From: Ceratodon purpureus
Lineage: Eukaryota > Streptophyta > Bryopsida > Pseudoditrichales > Ditrichaceae
NCBI GenBank assembly: GCA_014871385.1
Contig: CM026433.1
Coordinates: 10,171,433 to 10,235,432 of the forward strand
Reading direction: 5' to 3'
DNA length: 64,000 nt
The notes beneath the pieces were generated by a model. That model ran no database searches. It saw only the letters and a program-made list of their open reading frames with translations, and was not told where the DNA came from. The position numbers were made by a program, and so were the translations under genes. Positions 12,716 to 25,450 of this stretch are shown here, one piece after another. Every line of letters begins with the position of its first letter. Within the stretch, counting starts at the first letter, position 1.

Positions 12716-15605
12716 ACTGAATTGTTTGAATGAGTAACTCGAGGGTTTTCGTCAATGATCATAATAAGAATTGACATTATTCTTCTACTTCTTCGAGTTG
12801 AAGAATAATTTGGATTCTCTATTATGGCCATTGAACGAGAATGGCCTCAAATTACAAGAGCAGTTTCACATATATGTCGATTATGGCTTTGATTCCGCTT
12901 CTGGGAGTGCTTGATTAGGATTGTGCAGAAACCGAAGTGAACGATCCTGTTCAAAAAACATGATGAGTGTGAGCTCTCGTGTGAAGACCCAAGTTGAACC
13001 AAAATCATGATTGCTGGCTAGCGTACGTAATGTTTAACATTATTGTTATAGCCCATTTCTTTTGGACGGAACTAGCAGCTAGTATGTTCCTTGCAGAGAT
13101 GATATTAGGAATACTAGAACCGCGAATGATCCAATTTCTAAGTACACTGTTTGCCAAATGTTGTCGTACTTCAGTAGCTGGGTTCACCTTGAAACCAATT
13201 GTCACAGATCAAATGTTTGGGGATCAGATTCCGGCATTGGTACCCCGCAAAAGTTAAACACGTGATGAATGCTGCTCTTTGTTTTTCTCAATTTTCATTC
13301 TATGTGGAATGGCCATTTTCTAGACACTCTTAATACTTGCTATGGTACCGTTTGTGTGATTCTAAATGGACTCTTAAATTTGGAATCTTCTGCATGATAC
13401 GTACATTCAAAGTGTCGAGTTTGTACGAGACAGTCTGAAATTTTGCCAGTTGATCAGTCCTAACAAGAAGCACTAACCATCTCAAACCATCTCACTGTGC
13501 AAGCCTCGCTTAGGTCAGAGTGTGCTGCCATCAGCACCCTGCAGTTCACTAAGGTTAAGTTAATGGCTCCCATTTTGATCCCAGAGTAATTGTTTTCAGT
13601 TTTCCTTAAACAGCTCCAGTCTTGACCTAATTGATGAACGACAAGCCCAGAGAAATACTGGGCAGAGGTCGGGTGAGACTCCACAAATTTATTCCAGAAT
13701 GGAATTAGTCATCCAGGGTCTGGCCCAGATGATCAAGTACCATGGCACACGCATTCCACCCTGTGGTACAAATTTGACGTTACAGAACTTCCATACATGT
13801 CAAGCTGATAAATATGTACGTAGAGAAATTTCAAAGGACACCTACACCCACTGCCAGCATTGATCATTTCCTTACACAATGACAGCATCCCAGCAGTATA
13901 GTATTGCAGACAATGTCTTTTTTGAAAAACATACCTGCATACACCTGATTCGTTAACCCACATGGGGACTTTGTAGCAGGGCGGCATCTGTCGTGTGGTC
14001 AAGTTGCAGAGCAGGATTCACACACTCCAGTGCTGGAATGTTTGTCTTTCTAGATTCCTCATTTTCACCACCAAGTTACCATCTCCTATTGACATAGTTC
14101 TCCTGGAATTGGGTAAATTTCTTCCCTCCTCTACATATTAGAAGGTGGTAAATGAAATGATTCAATCACAGTGGTATTCAAATTCCCCATTGGAGCCAAA
14201 TTCAGAGATATTCAATGTTATGCACCGAATTTCAAAATGCTCAGGTTTTTTGAGCAGATAACCCTCCCACTGCTCCAAAAAGATACCCATATTTCTGTCT
14301 ATCACCGATGAGCAATCTAAGCAATCAAAGCACAAAGCAAGATGGAATGAATGCAAGAGAGTCAATCCAAATTTTCAAATAAGCCCAATCCACCAAAGAT
14401 ACAAGAGAAAGTATCAATCCATTGCTCCAAAAAAAAAAAAAGTAAAAAGAAAAAAAAAAGTATCAATCCAAATTCATGTATAAATTTTGTCCTACAGATT
14501 CGAAATGCTTTGAAGATAGAGAGGAATATACGCATCAAAAAACCTCGATTCATGCGTTGACAACTCAAAAATGCTGATTGGATCTGGTTACTTGCTTGCT
14601 TGCACAGAAAGCTCTGAAGGCCATGGTGGAGCTTGAAGTTCATGTGTTGCAATTTGCATCAGCCTGAAAGTTCCTGCTTCTCGGGTGCTCAAATGATGTG
14701 CATGCCCCCTACAGAGGAACAAGAAAGCCCAGCTTGGAAGTGATCCCACACTTGAATCGACTTCGTCAACTGCCATAACTGCTCACCTCCCGGCTCCCGC
14801 CCTCCGAGACCCACACTACTTTCTCGCTTTACTAAAAATCTCCAGATTGTTTTGACAAAAAAAGAATACTTTATCCTGCTCCGAAGTAAGTCTAAAAATT
14901 GTACCGAGGAGACTACTTGCTGATAGATCTCGAGTCTTTTCCAGTACCTTTTAAATCAACGCATAAATTGCAAATGATTTTACCTACTCATTGTGATTAG
15001 CTTTCTAGCTTGGCCGTGCAACAGAAATCATTCCTCTGTTTGCTTAAAATGGCGACTTAGGCAAGAAAAACTTGTTTCAGTCCACCATGATGTGTGTTAA
15101 CACTTGTAACAGTTATTGGTGATAATGCTTTAACACTTACCATTTTGAGGTGAAAAAGATAGTATCTACCACTAATTTAAATAACGATTGTTTGAGTTTG
15201 GAATTTAAAAGAGTAATCTATTTATGTGAAATTTAAAAAACTGGAAGTAAGGATGAAAAGATTAGAAAGAACAATATCAAAAATATATGAACTGAAGTCA
15301 AAATATATTATGAACATAACAGAAATTCATTAAAGTTCTTTACATTTTATAATTTCACTTTCAATTGAATTTAAAATTTATCGAGGTCAGTTCATTGAAG
15401 AGAGGAGCACAATTTTTATAAATTCTTTAACAGTCAAGACCTGCTAGTTTTTTTTTGGATTTTTCGGGGAGCGCAATTTTCAACAACAAATTTGAAAGTT
15501 TAACACATATCGAGGGGCCGACTACTGTAAAGTCATGGTGCCCAGATTCAATTGAAAGTCACCTATCCTACAGTGCAAAATCGGTGAAGTCGGTGCCAAC
15601 AAGGA
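12716..15605. other. intergenic between the two GARP genes, left part
   Basis: No supported gene. Short open frames at 12994-13257, 13460-13684 and 13733-14002 have no motif and no intron-linked partners. The stretch contains one tiny A-rich insertion, listed separately at 14408-14470. Confidence 0.5.
14408..14470 (+). mobile_element. minute A-rich retroposed insertion with target duplication
   Basis: A 14-bp direct repeat, AAAGTATCAATCCA, lies at 14408-14421 and again at 14457-14470. Between the copies sit seven bases (TTGCTCC) followed by an almost pure A tract with two G interruptions. Flanking duplication plus an A tail is what LINE machinery leaves after a severely 5'-truncated insertion. 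Replication slippage around the A tract is an alternative. Confidence 0.45.
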
Positions 15606-16474
15606 TTAACCCCTAAAGGACAATCTGCCACATTTGGGCTTTTTTGGAGTTTGGGCAGGTACCTATGAATGCAATTTATATCAGGATTTTCTGAAATTTT
15701 TATTGAAGGTGGGCCGTTTGGAGATCTTCGTGTGGGTATTCTTATTTTTCAATTCCGACATCGGGATCAAAAGTTATGAAGGTTTAAGTGTCAAATGCTG
15801 CTCGTTGGGCAGCTGCTGAATTGTTCTAAGCCACTCTGAATGCAGCAAATTTTGCCCAAAACTGCCCAAAACTGCCCAAAACTGCCAAAATCTGCCCAAA
15901 GACTAAACTTTGAAATTCCACCAAAAATTGAGATTTTGATATATTTCAAAAATAAAAATTTCTATGTATAAAGAAGGCAGTAGAGCATGTTCCCACAGTT
16001 TGGATTTTTAATCCAAAAGTTTTTCATATGCTATTTTTATTGTCCAAAAACGGCCTTTGTTTGTGAATTTCAGTATACCCCCTAGCGGAAAATGATTTTT
16101 TTGGCAACTTTCCACAACTTTTTGGAATATAATTTTCTTTGGACAATTAGCTAACTCAGTCTTCTTTGACGTGCATCAAAACCACCAAAATCCGTAATGC
16201 AAAAAAATGGTTTTTTGGGCCTTCAAAACTCTGCTGTCCCCTTTTTTTGCAGGGAAAAAAAACTTGTTTTTCTACTATGAACGTTATGATCTTGCAATTG
16301 GTGAAGAATGAGTGTGTGATATTTGGTGGACATGTAGACATAGAAGTTAGCTACAAGATCTTACGGTTAGATGTTCTAAAAAAGACCCCAAGTTTGCAAA
16401 ATCCACCTTACTTTGAAGAGGGGCTGTTTTGAGGCAGTTTTGATGAAAAATACCCTCAGAACTTTAGGGGTTAA
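15606..16474. mobile_element. non-autonomous short-TIR element flanked by TTAA (piggyBac-like or mariner-like)
   Basis: The left end reads TTAA then CCCCTAAAG. The right end reads CTTTAGGGG then TTAA. This gives a perfect inverted repeat of at least nine bases and TTAA on both sides, with an 861-bp body at 15610-16470. TTAA target duplication with CCC-starting ends is the signature of piggyBac. Because TTAA is a palindrome, the same ends also fit a TA-duplicating Tc1/mariner element starting ACCCCTAAAG. Inside I see no transposase. An 11-bp tandem run lies at 15850-15902, and a short open frame at 16166-16432 shows no known motif. The inverted repeats do not extend further, so the family call is tentative. 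Confidence 0.5.
15850..15902 (+). repeat. 11-bp tandem repeat (TGCCCAAAAC-like, 4-5 copies)
   Basis: A short tandem array of TGCCCAAAAC units, slightly degenerate at its ends, inside the TTAA-flanked element. Confidence 0.8.
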
Positions 16475-18785
16475 GCATCGCTTGAATGTCGGCTGAGCAG
16501 ACCCAATCAAGTGATTGAATCACCTCCGAAAGTCATTTCATACCAACATTTTAATAATTCTCCGGACAGTCATGTAAAGGCGAAGCTATGCCATTTAAAT
16601 TTCTAAATTAACATTTTAGATTTTTATCACTACACATATGGGACGGCTGCATGCTTACAGTGGAACTGCCCTGTTTGGTCTCACAATGACATCATTTTTC
16701 ACTGTATGCAAACAATTGCTGTTGGCTTTTTGAAATTCACTATTCATATGTGCCTCATCAGCACCTTCTCTCTCCAGGAAAGAAGTTACTGTCTGTTCCA
16801 TGTGTTGACAATAACCACCCTCGGAAAAGATTAATATATTCCGAAGTACTGTTGTAATAATCGAGAATTTAAAACTGCAGTTACAAGCATGAATTCCATG
16901 AGAAGCATCAAATATCTAGAAGGTTCAGCTCAATCGAATATAGAGATTGCTTGGTCCCACCTAAGAGAATTATTCCGGTGGAGAATTATTCTAGTAAAGT
17001 GTAGTATATATATTGTGGTCCCCCAAATTTTGGGTCTGAGCAGTGAAGCTTACGTAAATTGGACCCCAGGCAAACTGTACTAACTTCTACTCCTAAGGTT
17101 TTATTGCACTGGTCCTTCAACTTCCAACTTCCACGCAGTGCCGTGTTCCCTCCCAAGATGACAGTATAACATTCTTACTCTGAATCCCATGTTTTGAGAA
17201 GGAACTTCTCATTCTACAGACTTCCTGTTGAGCCCACCTTTGGTAGTATGGTTTATTATACTGTATAATGTTCAAGACAATGTAGCAGCAATTGACCAGT
17301 TGGCAGTATTTCCACAGGTAGGAACTCTCCGGTTTGGGCTTATGTGAAATTTTAAGTTGAACTACAAATTGGACTACAAGTAGATGGGATTATAAGAAAT
17401 GAAAAAAAATGGAAACCAGGGACAATTGATTGTCTTCCAGGTGCTGTGCATACTGGAATCAGTTTTTGATGGATTCATGTTTCATGGCCATAGTCAACCT
17501 TGGGTTCTACTACATTTATGGTATATTTTGAGATTGGATCAAACACGTAATTAAGGTTATGATCAAATAATTTGGCATGGCCGTCACCGACAGATCAGAA
17601 ATATATTATTTCTCAAGGAACTATTAGCTGCTCTCGATTAAATTTGAACCCTTCTGGATGGTGCTAGATTGATTCTATCACAGCAAAAAATCGTGCATAT
17701 TCGGAGACAAACCAGTACAACACAGAATTCCATGGAAGTTGGAACGAAATATTAATAAGTTCATGCAATGACTTCGCTTAAATCCACGATTGAACCAAGA
17801 AGTGGTTAGCATCAGCCATATGACTGGCTCTGTGATTCGTGAAGATAGTTTCCGGGTCGATTATTGGACAATCTTGACATGTTGATTTTGATTTCATGAT
17901 CGAATCAAGCGTACATGGTCGGTCCACACACGGAACAGAGCCACTGTGGGATCAACGCTTACTAACCCAGTAGTGCACCAAGCTCATGACCACAATTTGA
18001 TACTTGATGTACAATTTGATACTTGATGTTGTACGTAAGGGCTTTAGAACCGAATATATTGTCGATGAACGCGAGCTTCTCATCAACTGATGGGAATCAT
18101 CAAAGGGTCAGGAGTTACTAAACATCTGCATGCATGAGGTAGTTAGCAAACGTTACCAAGTTCGTGGTGTGGTCCATGGCAACCGATTGTCTCATTGTCT
18201 CACTGTCGCCGGTGGTCGGTGCCCACCAGATTCCAATGCCTTCCACGCATGCATGTCATTTAGTGATACATGCAACTCTCTTGCGGACGGTACAGGGTTT
18301 TATATCATGACAAGGAGAACGAGCAGTATAAAATTAAAAGTAGTCTTCAAATTAAAGCACACGTTTAAACGATTCAGTTGAAGACACGATCGCTGCAAAG
18401 CCGTTCTCACCTCTGCAATGTGCATTGAATCCTTGTGGAATTAGTGCAAGCAAATGGACATGATAAGACTGGTTGGAATTTATTGCAATTTAAAGATACA
18501 TATCAGTCTCAGGCTCGGCTCAACAACACAGTCCAACAACTGCACTGAACAACTATATGAAATTCTATACAATTAATATTTACTGAGTGGAGATGAATCA
18601 CATAATGAACTAAACAGAAACTCAATTGCAACTGTTCGATTGCAAGTATATATAACATAACTCGAAATCTTTTTGAACTCGTAATTGGGAAGCAGTTAAG
18701 ACAACATGTCAACAGAGTCTGCTGATCACTGCTTCCACTAGCTGTATACCGATTTTTAAGTTTTGTAATCAAGAATATGAGGTTA
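16475..18785. other. intergenic between the two GARP genes, right part
   Basis: No gene is supported. Open frames at 16889-17083, 18130-18381 and 18509-18772 are short and motif-free. The last part (about 18500-18785) is probably the 3' untranslated region of the minus-strand GARP gene. Confidence 0.45.
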
Positions 18786-21578
18786 TCACAAATTAGATCT
18801 ATTCATCTGCCCCGTGAGATCTAGGGTCAAAATTTCAGGTCTGATGTTAGAATCAGAGTCAGGGACTCCAACTGACATTGTGAGCTCCAGCGGCAACTCC
18901 GGTGGAGTTGTCCCGTGGCTTTGCTGGCCCAATTGTAACACGCAATATTGCTCATCCTTCGTCGAATCCATCTCCAGAAGCCTTCGCTCTCGCATGGCCA
19001 TCAATAAATTGTGAGCCAGAAGCTCAGCAGAATCATATAACCGCGTGGCATCGGCATCACCTGCTAGAAGCTGATTCGACAGTAACTGCCTCCTATCAAT
19101 ATCCACCTCGTCCAGGGTCTGCGAAACATGGGATCTGATCAAAATTTCAGATCTAATACAGACTAGTGCTGAACCAAGAGAATTAAAAAATCAAGTGTTT
19201 CAAACCAAGTAATAAATCATACATTCATATATGTTCAAAAATCAAATCTAAACTTTAAAAAAAATAAAGAAAACGTTCAGCATAACATTCTATTCCGTAC
19301 AGTGTGCTATATATGCACTGTTGTAGGCAATCCTAACAGAATCTGAATCCACATAAACTTGTTAAATCTTTGAAATATGTACCTCCAGATCTCGTGATTT
19401 AGAAGCTCGATTCTCCAAGACCTCCACCATCTTGAATATGCTCGGGTATGATTCCTTGAACACTTCGGGTCTCAGGTCAACCGCTCTTGACTGATCTCCA
19501 GCTGAGAATGGTATGTTACTGATCTGAGCGTTCATTCGATTGAACTGAGGGGAAGAATCAAATGTGCAGCCTGAAAATTCTCCTGAGTGCGGCTGCTCCT
19601 TGCCGGATAAATTTTCAACAAAATTTAGCGCATTCGTCGAGTGAATATCAGCTGGTCCCTTTCCCATCGATCTCCACAGCTCAGGTCCTACAGCTTCAGA
19701 TTCGTATGCATGATCCAATGACAAATTCCAAACCGATCCGGAATCCTCCTGAACTGGATCGGGAGGAGCGCCGGCATCTGCACTCTGCTTTCCTGACCAG
19801 AAGGTGAAATCTGTAGGCAACGCAGAGAAAATATGAGAAGTTGATCTTAGCTCACTGCTTGATCGTTTCTAACTAGAAATGATCTAGCACCGAAGTTGTC
19901 TTAAGTAATAATATGTTTTGGCCATACAGCAAGCTTGTTTACAAAATATCCTTTGCTGGGAGTATACATCATAACGATGATGTAACTGTTAATTTCGGTC
20001 ATGTTCTTGAGGCTGAAATTTGTCATGATTAGACATACTCGATGATTTCCTTAAAGGAGGCAAACAGAAAACTCCGTTCTACATGTGGTACCTATGTTTA
20101 CAGTATAATGCAGCCACATTGATCCTGATGAACAAAATTTATCTTGTTTATGAACAGAATTCGGAGGTGTGATTGGTACGATTATGTTTTAGATGTGTAT
20201 ACACGTAACACAAACAAATACTCAGTTGTTTTCTAAATTGAAAAAGAGACTTTTTCATTTGTTACAAAAAAACAGGAAATAAATGAAAGAAAGACCCGGG
20301 TGAACAGGTAATCGGCATTCAATAAACAAAATGTATGGTCGTACTATCTAGGTCAATCTAGTCAAATAAATTAGAGTGAGACCGTCGCAGTAAAATATGA
20401 AAACCAACTATCTGAAAACACATAAATGGATAAGAACATTCTAGAACTCTTTAAGAAAATGAGTAAAGTCTGAATACCAGAGTGAGGGCTGCTGCTATTC
20501 CTTTTTTTGGGGTTCCTGAACATCTGCAAGCCAGTTTTAAAAGATCATTGATAAGTGGCGGCATGATACAGATTCGGGCCAGAATGGTTAGCAATCCTTA
20601 GCTAAAATCATTCTTCAAATTTCTTATTATGAACTACATCTGACGGATCAAAATCTAGTATATTTCACCATATGTTATAGTTGTATATGAGCTGCACAAG
20701 ATTCTAGCAACCACTGGGTTTACTATCCTCCTCCTACTTGCTTCAGAGAAGCGCAGACTTTTGTTTATTACCTGTAGATGGCTTTTTACATGCGCAATCC
20801 GCAGGCCTCTGATATTCATCTCTTGCAATATGGCTTTCGGAGTTGCTTCTGCAAAAATGCCCCATAACACATGTCAAGGAGACGGTTAGTCATTGTGTAA
20901 CTAACATTCAGAAACTGAGTGTAAGGGGTCAATTAGTTCGATCCCTAAGTTTTCTAGAAATATTAATCATGAATGCGTAACTTCGGAGTATTTCAGATTA
21001 TTTTCTTTGATATCAATGGGCTCAAGATCAATATGTGGTGTAAGCTTGATTTATATCTAGAGTTCATGATATATTTTCATTGATTCTGAAGATTCATTCA
21101 GCCAAGTTGATTGGTGCTAGGTCATATACATGACTCATTCCATATTAATCGGCTGTGTATACTTGTATGAAATTATGTGTTGTCCCTGGAAAACTACATG
21201 ATAAACTATAGTCATGAATTAGTCCTGTATTCACATACATTCCAAATGAAATCATGGAATGTGCACAAAGATGAAGAAAGAATAAATGAGCTCACTTTCA
21301 GGACCACCAAGCTGCTCAATAGCTCGTTCGAAACATTGGTGGAGCTCCGCATTCCATTTCAACCGCGGTTCGCTGGACCGGACATACCGTCGAGTTTTTC
21401 CGTCACTGCACCTTGCACCGCCCAACGAAGGTGGAGCGCTCTTGCTCGCTGCTGAGGTATGGATTGGGCTGTTAATGACGGACGAGGATCCAGGCAATGT
21501 GCAATCCGCACTCCTAGCCGGAGATCCTTCTTCCCAGCACTCAGCGTTTTCAACCCAACGGTGCCCCTCACCTTGCAT
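18786..21578 (-). CDS. GARP (G2-like, MYB-related) transcription factor, paralogue of the 9.5-12.7 kb gene
   Basis: Nuclear DNA-binding protein, deduced length 388 aa. On the minus strand the coding exons are 21578-21296, 20848-20772, 20523-20478, 19810-19383 and 19118-18786. The intron positions and phases (1, 0, 1, 0) match the other GARP gene exactly, and exon 2 is 77 bases in both. Residues 62-123 form the GARP domain: PRLKW, LGGPEKATPK, then AHVKSHLQMFR split at the same points. By eye about 41 of 63 domain residues match the paralogue, while the flanks are almost unrelated. The middle exon is Ser/Asp-rich with a helical end. The last exon has a helical stretch and two EAR-like pieces, LPLELTM and LTLDL, near the C-terminus. 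The role is inferred to be transcriptional repression; targets are unknown. The start is the first in-frame ATG; the frame stays open a little upstream. Confidence 0.87.
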
Positions 21579-24500
21579 CTTGTGTAATGAGAAGATTCTC
21601 GACCAACTTAAACCGCAAGGGCTTATGCAGGGTTTTAGATGCAAGTAGTGATCGTACTATTGTCGGGCGTTAGATTAGCTGATGCTACAGATTCTCCCGC
21701 CTTCATGCGAATACCATTTGCCGGAATTTCTCGAGAAACAACAAACGTCCGGGGCCCAGGTGAAATACCTACATTGAGCTTGATGGTAGAAGTAGAACTC
21801 GGGGAAACCATTCGCGACTTGCTCCAGAGCACTCGCTATACCAGAATTGAAACGTCCGTGCTCCTGAAGCTGTGGGCGATAACATGAAACGTCGTGTTAA
21901 GATAAAATGTGAGATTAGTGGCACAATAGTTCACAAGACAGAAAGTACGTCGAAAATACGAGATCCATGTGCCTTGCACCTGAGACTGAAGCGGCATAAA
22001 ACCCCTGAGTCGGCATAAAAACCCCGCCTCGGCCGACTCAAGACCTAAGTTATAGCGACCGAAGTCTGTACAAAATTTGCCTTGCTCAACAAGACTTCTA
22101 GTTTATTTTAATCATTGTCAGCACAGATGTCGGACCACTGTGCAACCCATGCCTTTCCAGCAAAAATCACACAGAAAAATTACTATGGCCTTGAATCTAA
22201 GATGAATCAGCAAATTTCAAGTGCTAGACCCTGTCATGTTTTTTGTACTGTGCCGTGTAACTCTTCTGACCAATCTATTAAAATACTGCACTAAATTTCA
22301 AAAAAGTATTTTCTTGAAAAAGGCATCCAAATAGTCAATTAGTTTACCACTCTGGTAATCTGAGACCGGTAAATCCAAACGAAAATTTGACTCTGTCAAT
22401 CACCGTGCACAGAAATCTTCCAAATTGGATATCGAACGCTCCGTTAGATTGGAGCCAACATGTGCCAAAAACAACTATGTTCAGACATGTTACGTACCTA
22501 AACCCTCCGATTCTGTGGAGTAGCTAGCTTTACCTACACGTTCCTACAGGCCTCGAATTTCTCAGAGCTTGGAGGTCAAGCAAGCTGTCGAATCAATGCC
22601 GATACTTATATGTTTGTACAAACATATGAGTACACATGTAGTGCTTGCAAAGTTGCAAGCTGGTATAGAGCAGGATTGTCCGAAAGCAGATACTAGACTC
22701 TCCAGACAAGTCAGGACAGACTAGAGTCACTAGACTGAGACAACTCAAAACACCGGACATAAGGACACAAGTCTGCCTTCGTCAGTACTGCAAGTGCTCG
22801 CTGCGTTGCAATAGTTGTAGGTAGGTGGAATTATGATATCTCGAGCACAGACTCATTCAATGCCGAAATTGTCTACGGTTTGACTATTCTGATATGATTG
22901 CTCTGCACAGGAACTCGGTTTCGCATGATCTGCGTACAGACTTAGATGGATCGTTTCTACTTAGCTTGACCTAGATACTGAAGATTGATATGGGGAAGCT
23001 AGGAAAGTATCATTTAGCTCTACTTATCGCCATATCGGTGCTAATGTTGGCCTACTTCTGTACCGACTCAACTACAGCTGGCCGATTCGGACAATTCTAA
23101 GTATAACTGCCGTGCAGCTACTGACCAAATTCCTACAGGCTATATTACCAAACGCAGCGAGGTCTTCAAGTTGACAGTAACCCGACTGGAGGCCCGGTGC
23201 TAATCCCTTAATTACGATAGTTGCGGCAGATACATTGTTTGAGAAATCACGGGAGTGACGTGAAACGTCCACGTTGTAGTATGCTCGAGATAGAAAGGGT
23301 GTACACAATAGACGGCCTGGAGAGGGAAGACTATCAGGTTTAGATCAAACTGTTTGGAGGAGAAATCATTAGTACTGTCGAGGGCACGTCATATTGTTAG
23401 TTGATATTCATTATTCTAGACAATGAGTTAGATGGAAAAATCAGAACAGAGTCTCGATCGACTGTGTTGTTTATCAAATTGAGCGCATAGGAAACAGATA
23501 GGGTAGTATATTGCAAGAATAGATTGAGCATAACAAATTCATTCTCGAATCTCCAGCGCCGAATTTGTTAATTCGTTACTTCACTAGCTTGCATCAGCTA
23601 GCAAGATTTTAACAGACCCCCGGCAAAATTAACAGGTTTAGAATCACGTTGACAAAACCTCTTCCGGAGATCTACACAGACGCCGGCGGATGATTGATCC
23701 TAGCCTCTGCCTACTAGGATTAAATGTTTTTATTTTAATTTTAATTTTTGGAACAGAAGAGACGCAGAGGTCTCCTTGCTTAAAAGTACGGATTAAAACT
23801 TTGAGGGGCTCAAAAAAACTACTGTACTAAATAGCAATCTAGACTACAGAACCTGATAGCGGCACTACAATAGAATATTCGTTTCAAGACGCGCTTCGTG
23901 CACCGACCGAGAAATTTCAGGTGCCCAAACCACAGTAGGAATCATCTTATAAAACGATGTTCTCCCTAATTGCCACAACTTATTAAGCAATGTATCAAAC
24001 AGAAATGGAAACTCAAAAATATCAGAAGGTAAAAGGTAAGCACCTGCATTTTGAGTCCTCCCGAATTAATACGCAGCTCCTAACTGCCGCACAGCAACAC
24101 AGAAATTCCAAGATCCTGCTGCTAGGTCATTCTAGTTGACGACTCCCCGACTTGAGCGCAGAGCATCTGAAACCGTTTCACCGGAACATCAAATCCCATA
24201 AAGGCACATAACTAAGCCACTCACGAATCACAATATTGTGAATCGATCCTTGCAAGCTAGCGCGTCAAACAAGTTCAAAATGCCTGAAACTACATCATTC
24301 CGATAACACTAACTACTGAGTCCAGAATTTCTCTGTATTCTGCAGCTACCATTCTCTCATACCTTTCGGTACCTACACAGCACTCAGTATAACCAGCAGT
24401 AACAGTCTTCCATTGCACATATTGCAGGTCTTCCAGACAACCATATTTCCAATCTAGACACAACCACAAAAACCTTCATCAACACATGAGATATTAAACT

Positions 24501-25450
24501 CATGCTCAATCACTACTATTTGACTCGCAAATTCCCACAAGCTTCACACCGAATTAAATAGATCATCTAGATACACCAGAATTAACTAGCACTCAAAGTG
24601 CCCAGCCCACTGTCCGAATTAAACCACAATCTCAGAACCAAACCAACACCTACTTTGTCTCACTCATATAACGACAACAGCTTAACGTAACCAACACAAC
24701 TGAAATCTACAACCGGACAAGAACTCGATCTTCCAGCTCCGACCTCTTCCGTTTTACTTGGTCTACAGTGCTCTACCTAGTAATCCGGCCATTAATACAC
24801 GACCCAATCAATCACGAGAGGTTACTGTAATTGAATTCTCGCGCGAAACTCGAAAGGGAACCACTGCAAAACAGGAACCCGAAGAGAGTCAAAAGGGTAA
24901 TACTAGCTTTTAACCCAGCTTCTCGAACACGCTTCAAGTTCTGTCCTCACCGGCGACTTGATCGCCAGGCACCTGGCGCAGCTTCATGAGCACGCTTCTG
25001 ATCTGTACAAAAGAAGCGCGTCGTCGCAACGGCTCGACTGCAATGAGTTAACTGACTTCGGCCAGCTTCACGGAGTTCCTGCGAGCATGATGCTAGCTAG
25101 CTCATCCCAGTAATTTACTCATCCCGCTTCTGGGCGAGACTGCCAGGTGACCACGGCCTCGGATCTTACAACATCGAGATGAAATGCTTTGTGCGGCCAC
25201 TTGCGCACTTCATCGTCTTCGTCTCGCAAGCATCCACCGCTTTCGATAAGCAGCTCTTCGCATGTTTACGATGTTAGTGAGTATTCTTGACTGTTTCACG
25301 ACCCGGCGCCGGAGTATGAGGCGGGTATCACATGCGTATCGGAGTAGTAATACATGTGTATTGAACAGGTATCAATCGAGAATGGGTTAACTGGCTTGGA
25401 CTTCATGTGTTCCGATTCAGGTGATTAGCTGAAGTTTGTGTGGTTGGTTC
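21579..25450 (-). promoter_or_regulatory. upstream region of the minus-strand GARP gene, otherwise gene-free
   Basis: This lies 5' of the second GARP gene and probably holds its promoter and leader. CGGCATAAAAMCCC occurs twice around 21990-22025. Open frames at 21635-21832 and 23072-23308 show no motif. From 24.9 kb the sequence becomes GC-richer, and around 25300-25375 it carries several GTATC words. No transcription start can be fixed. Confidence 0.35.
22608..22627. promoter_or_regulatory. 20-bp perfect palindrome
   Basis: ATATGTTTGT followed directly by its reverse complement ACAAACATAT. It sits about 1 kb upstream of the start codon of the minus-strand GARP gene. It could be a dimer-binding site, or chance in AT-rich DNA. 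Confidence 0.35.
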
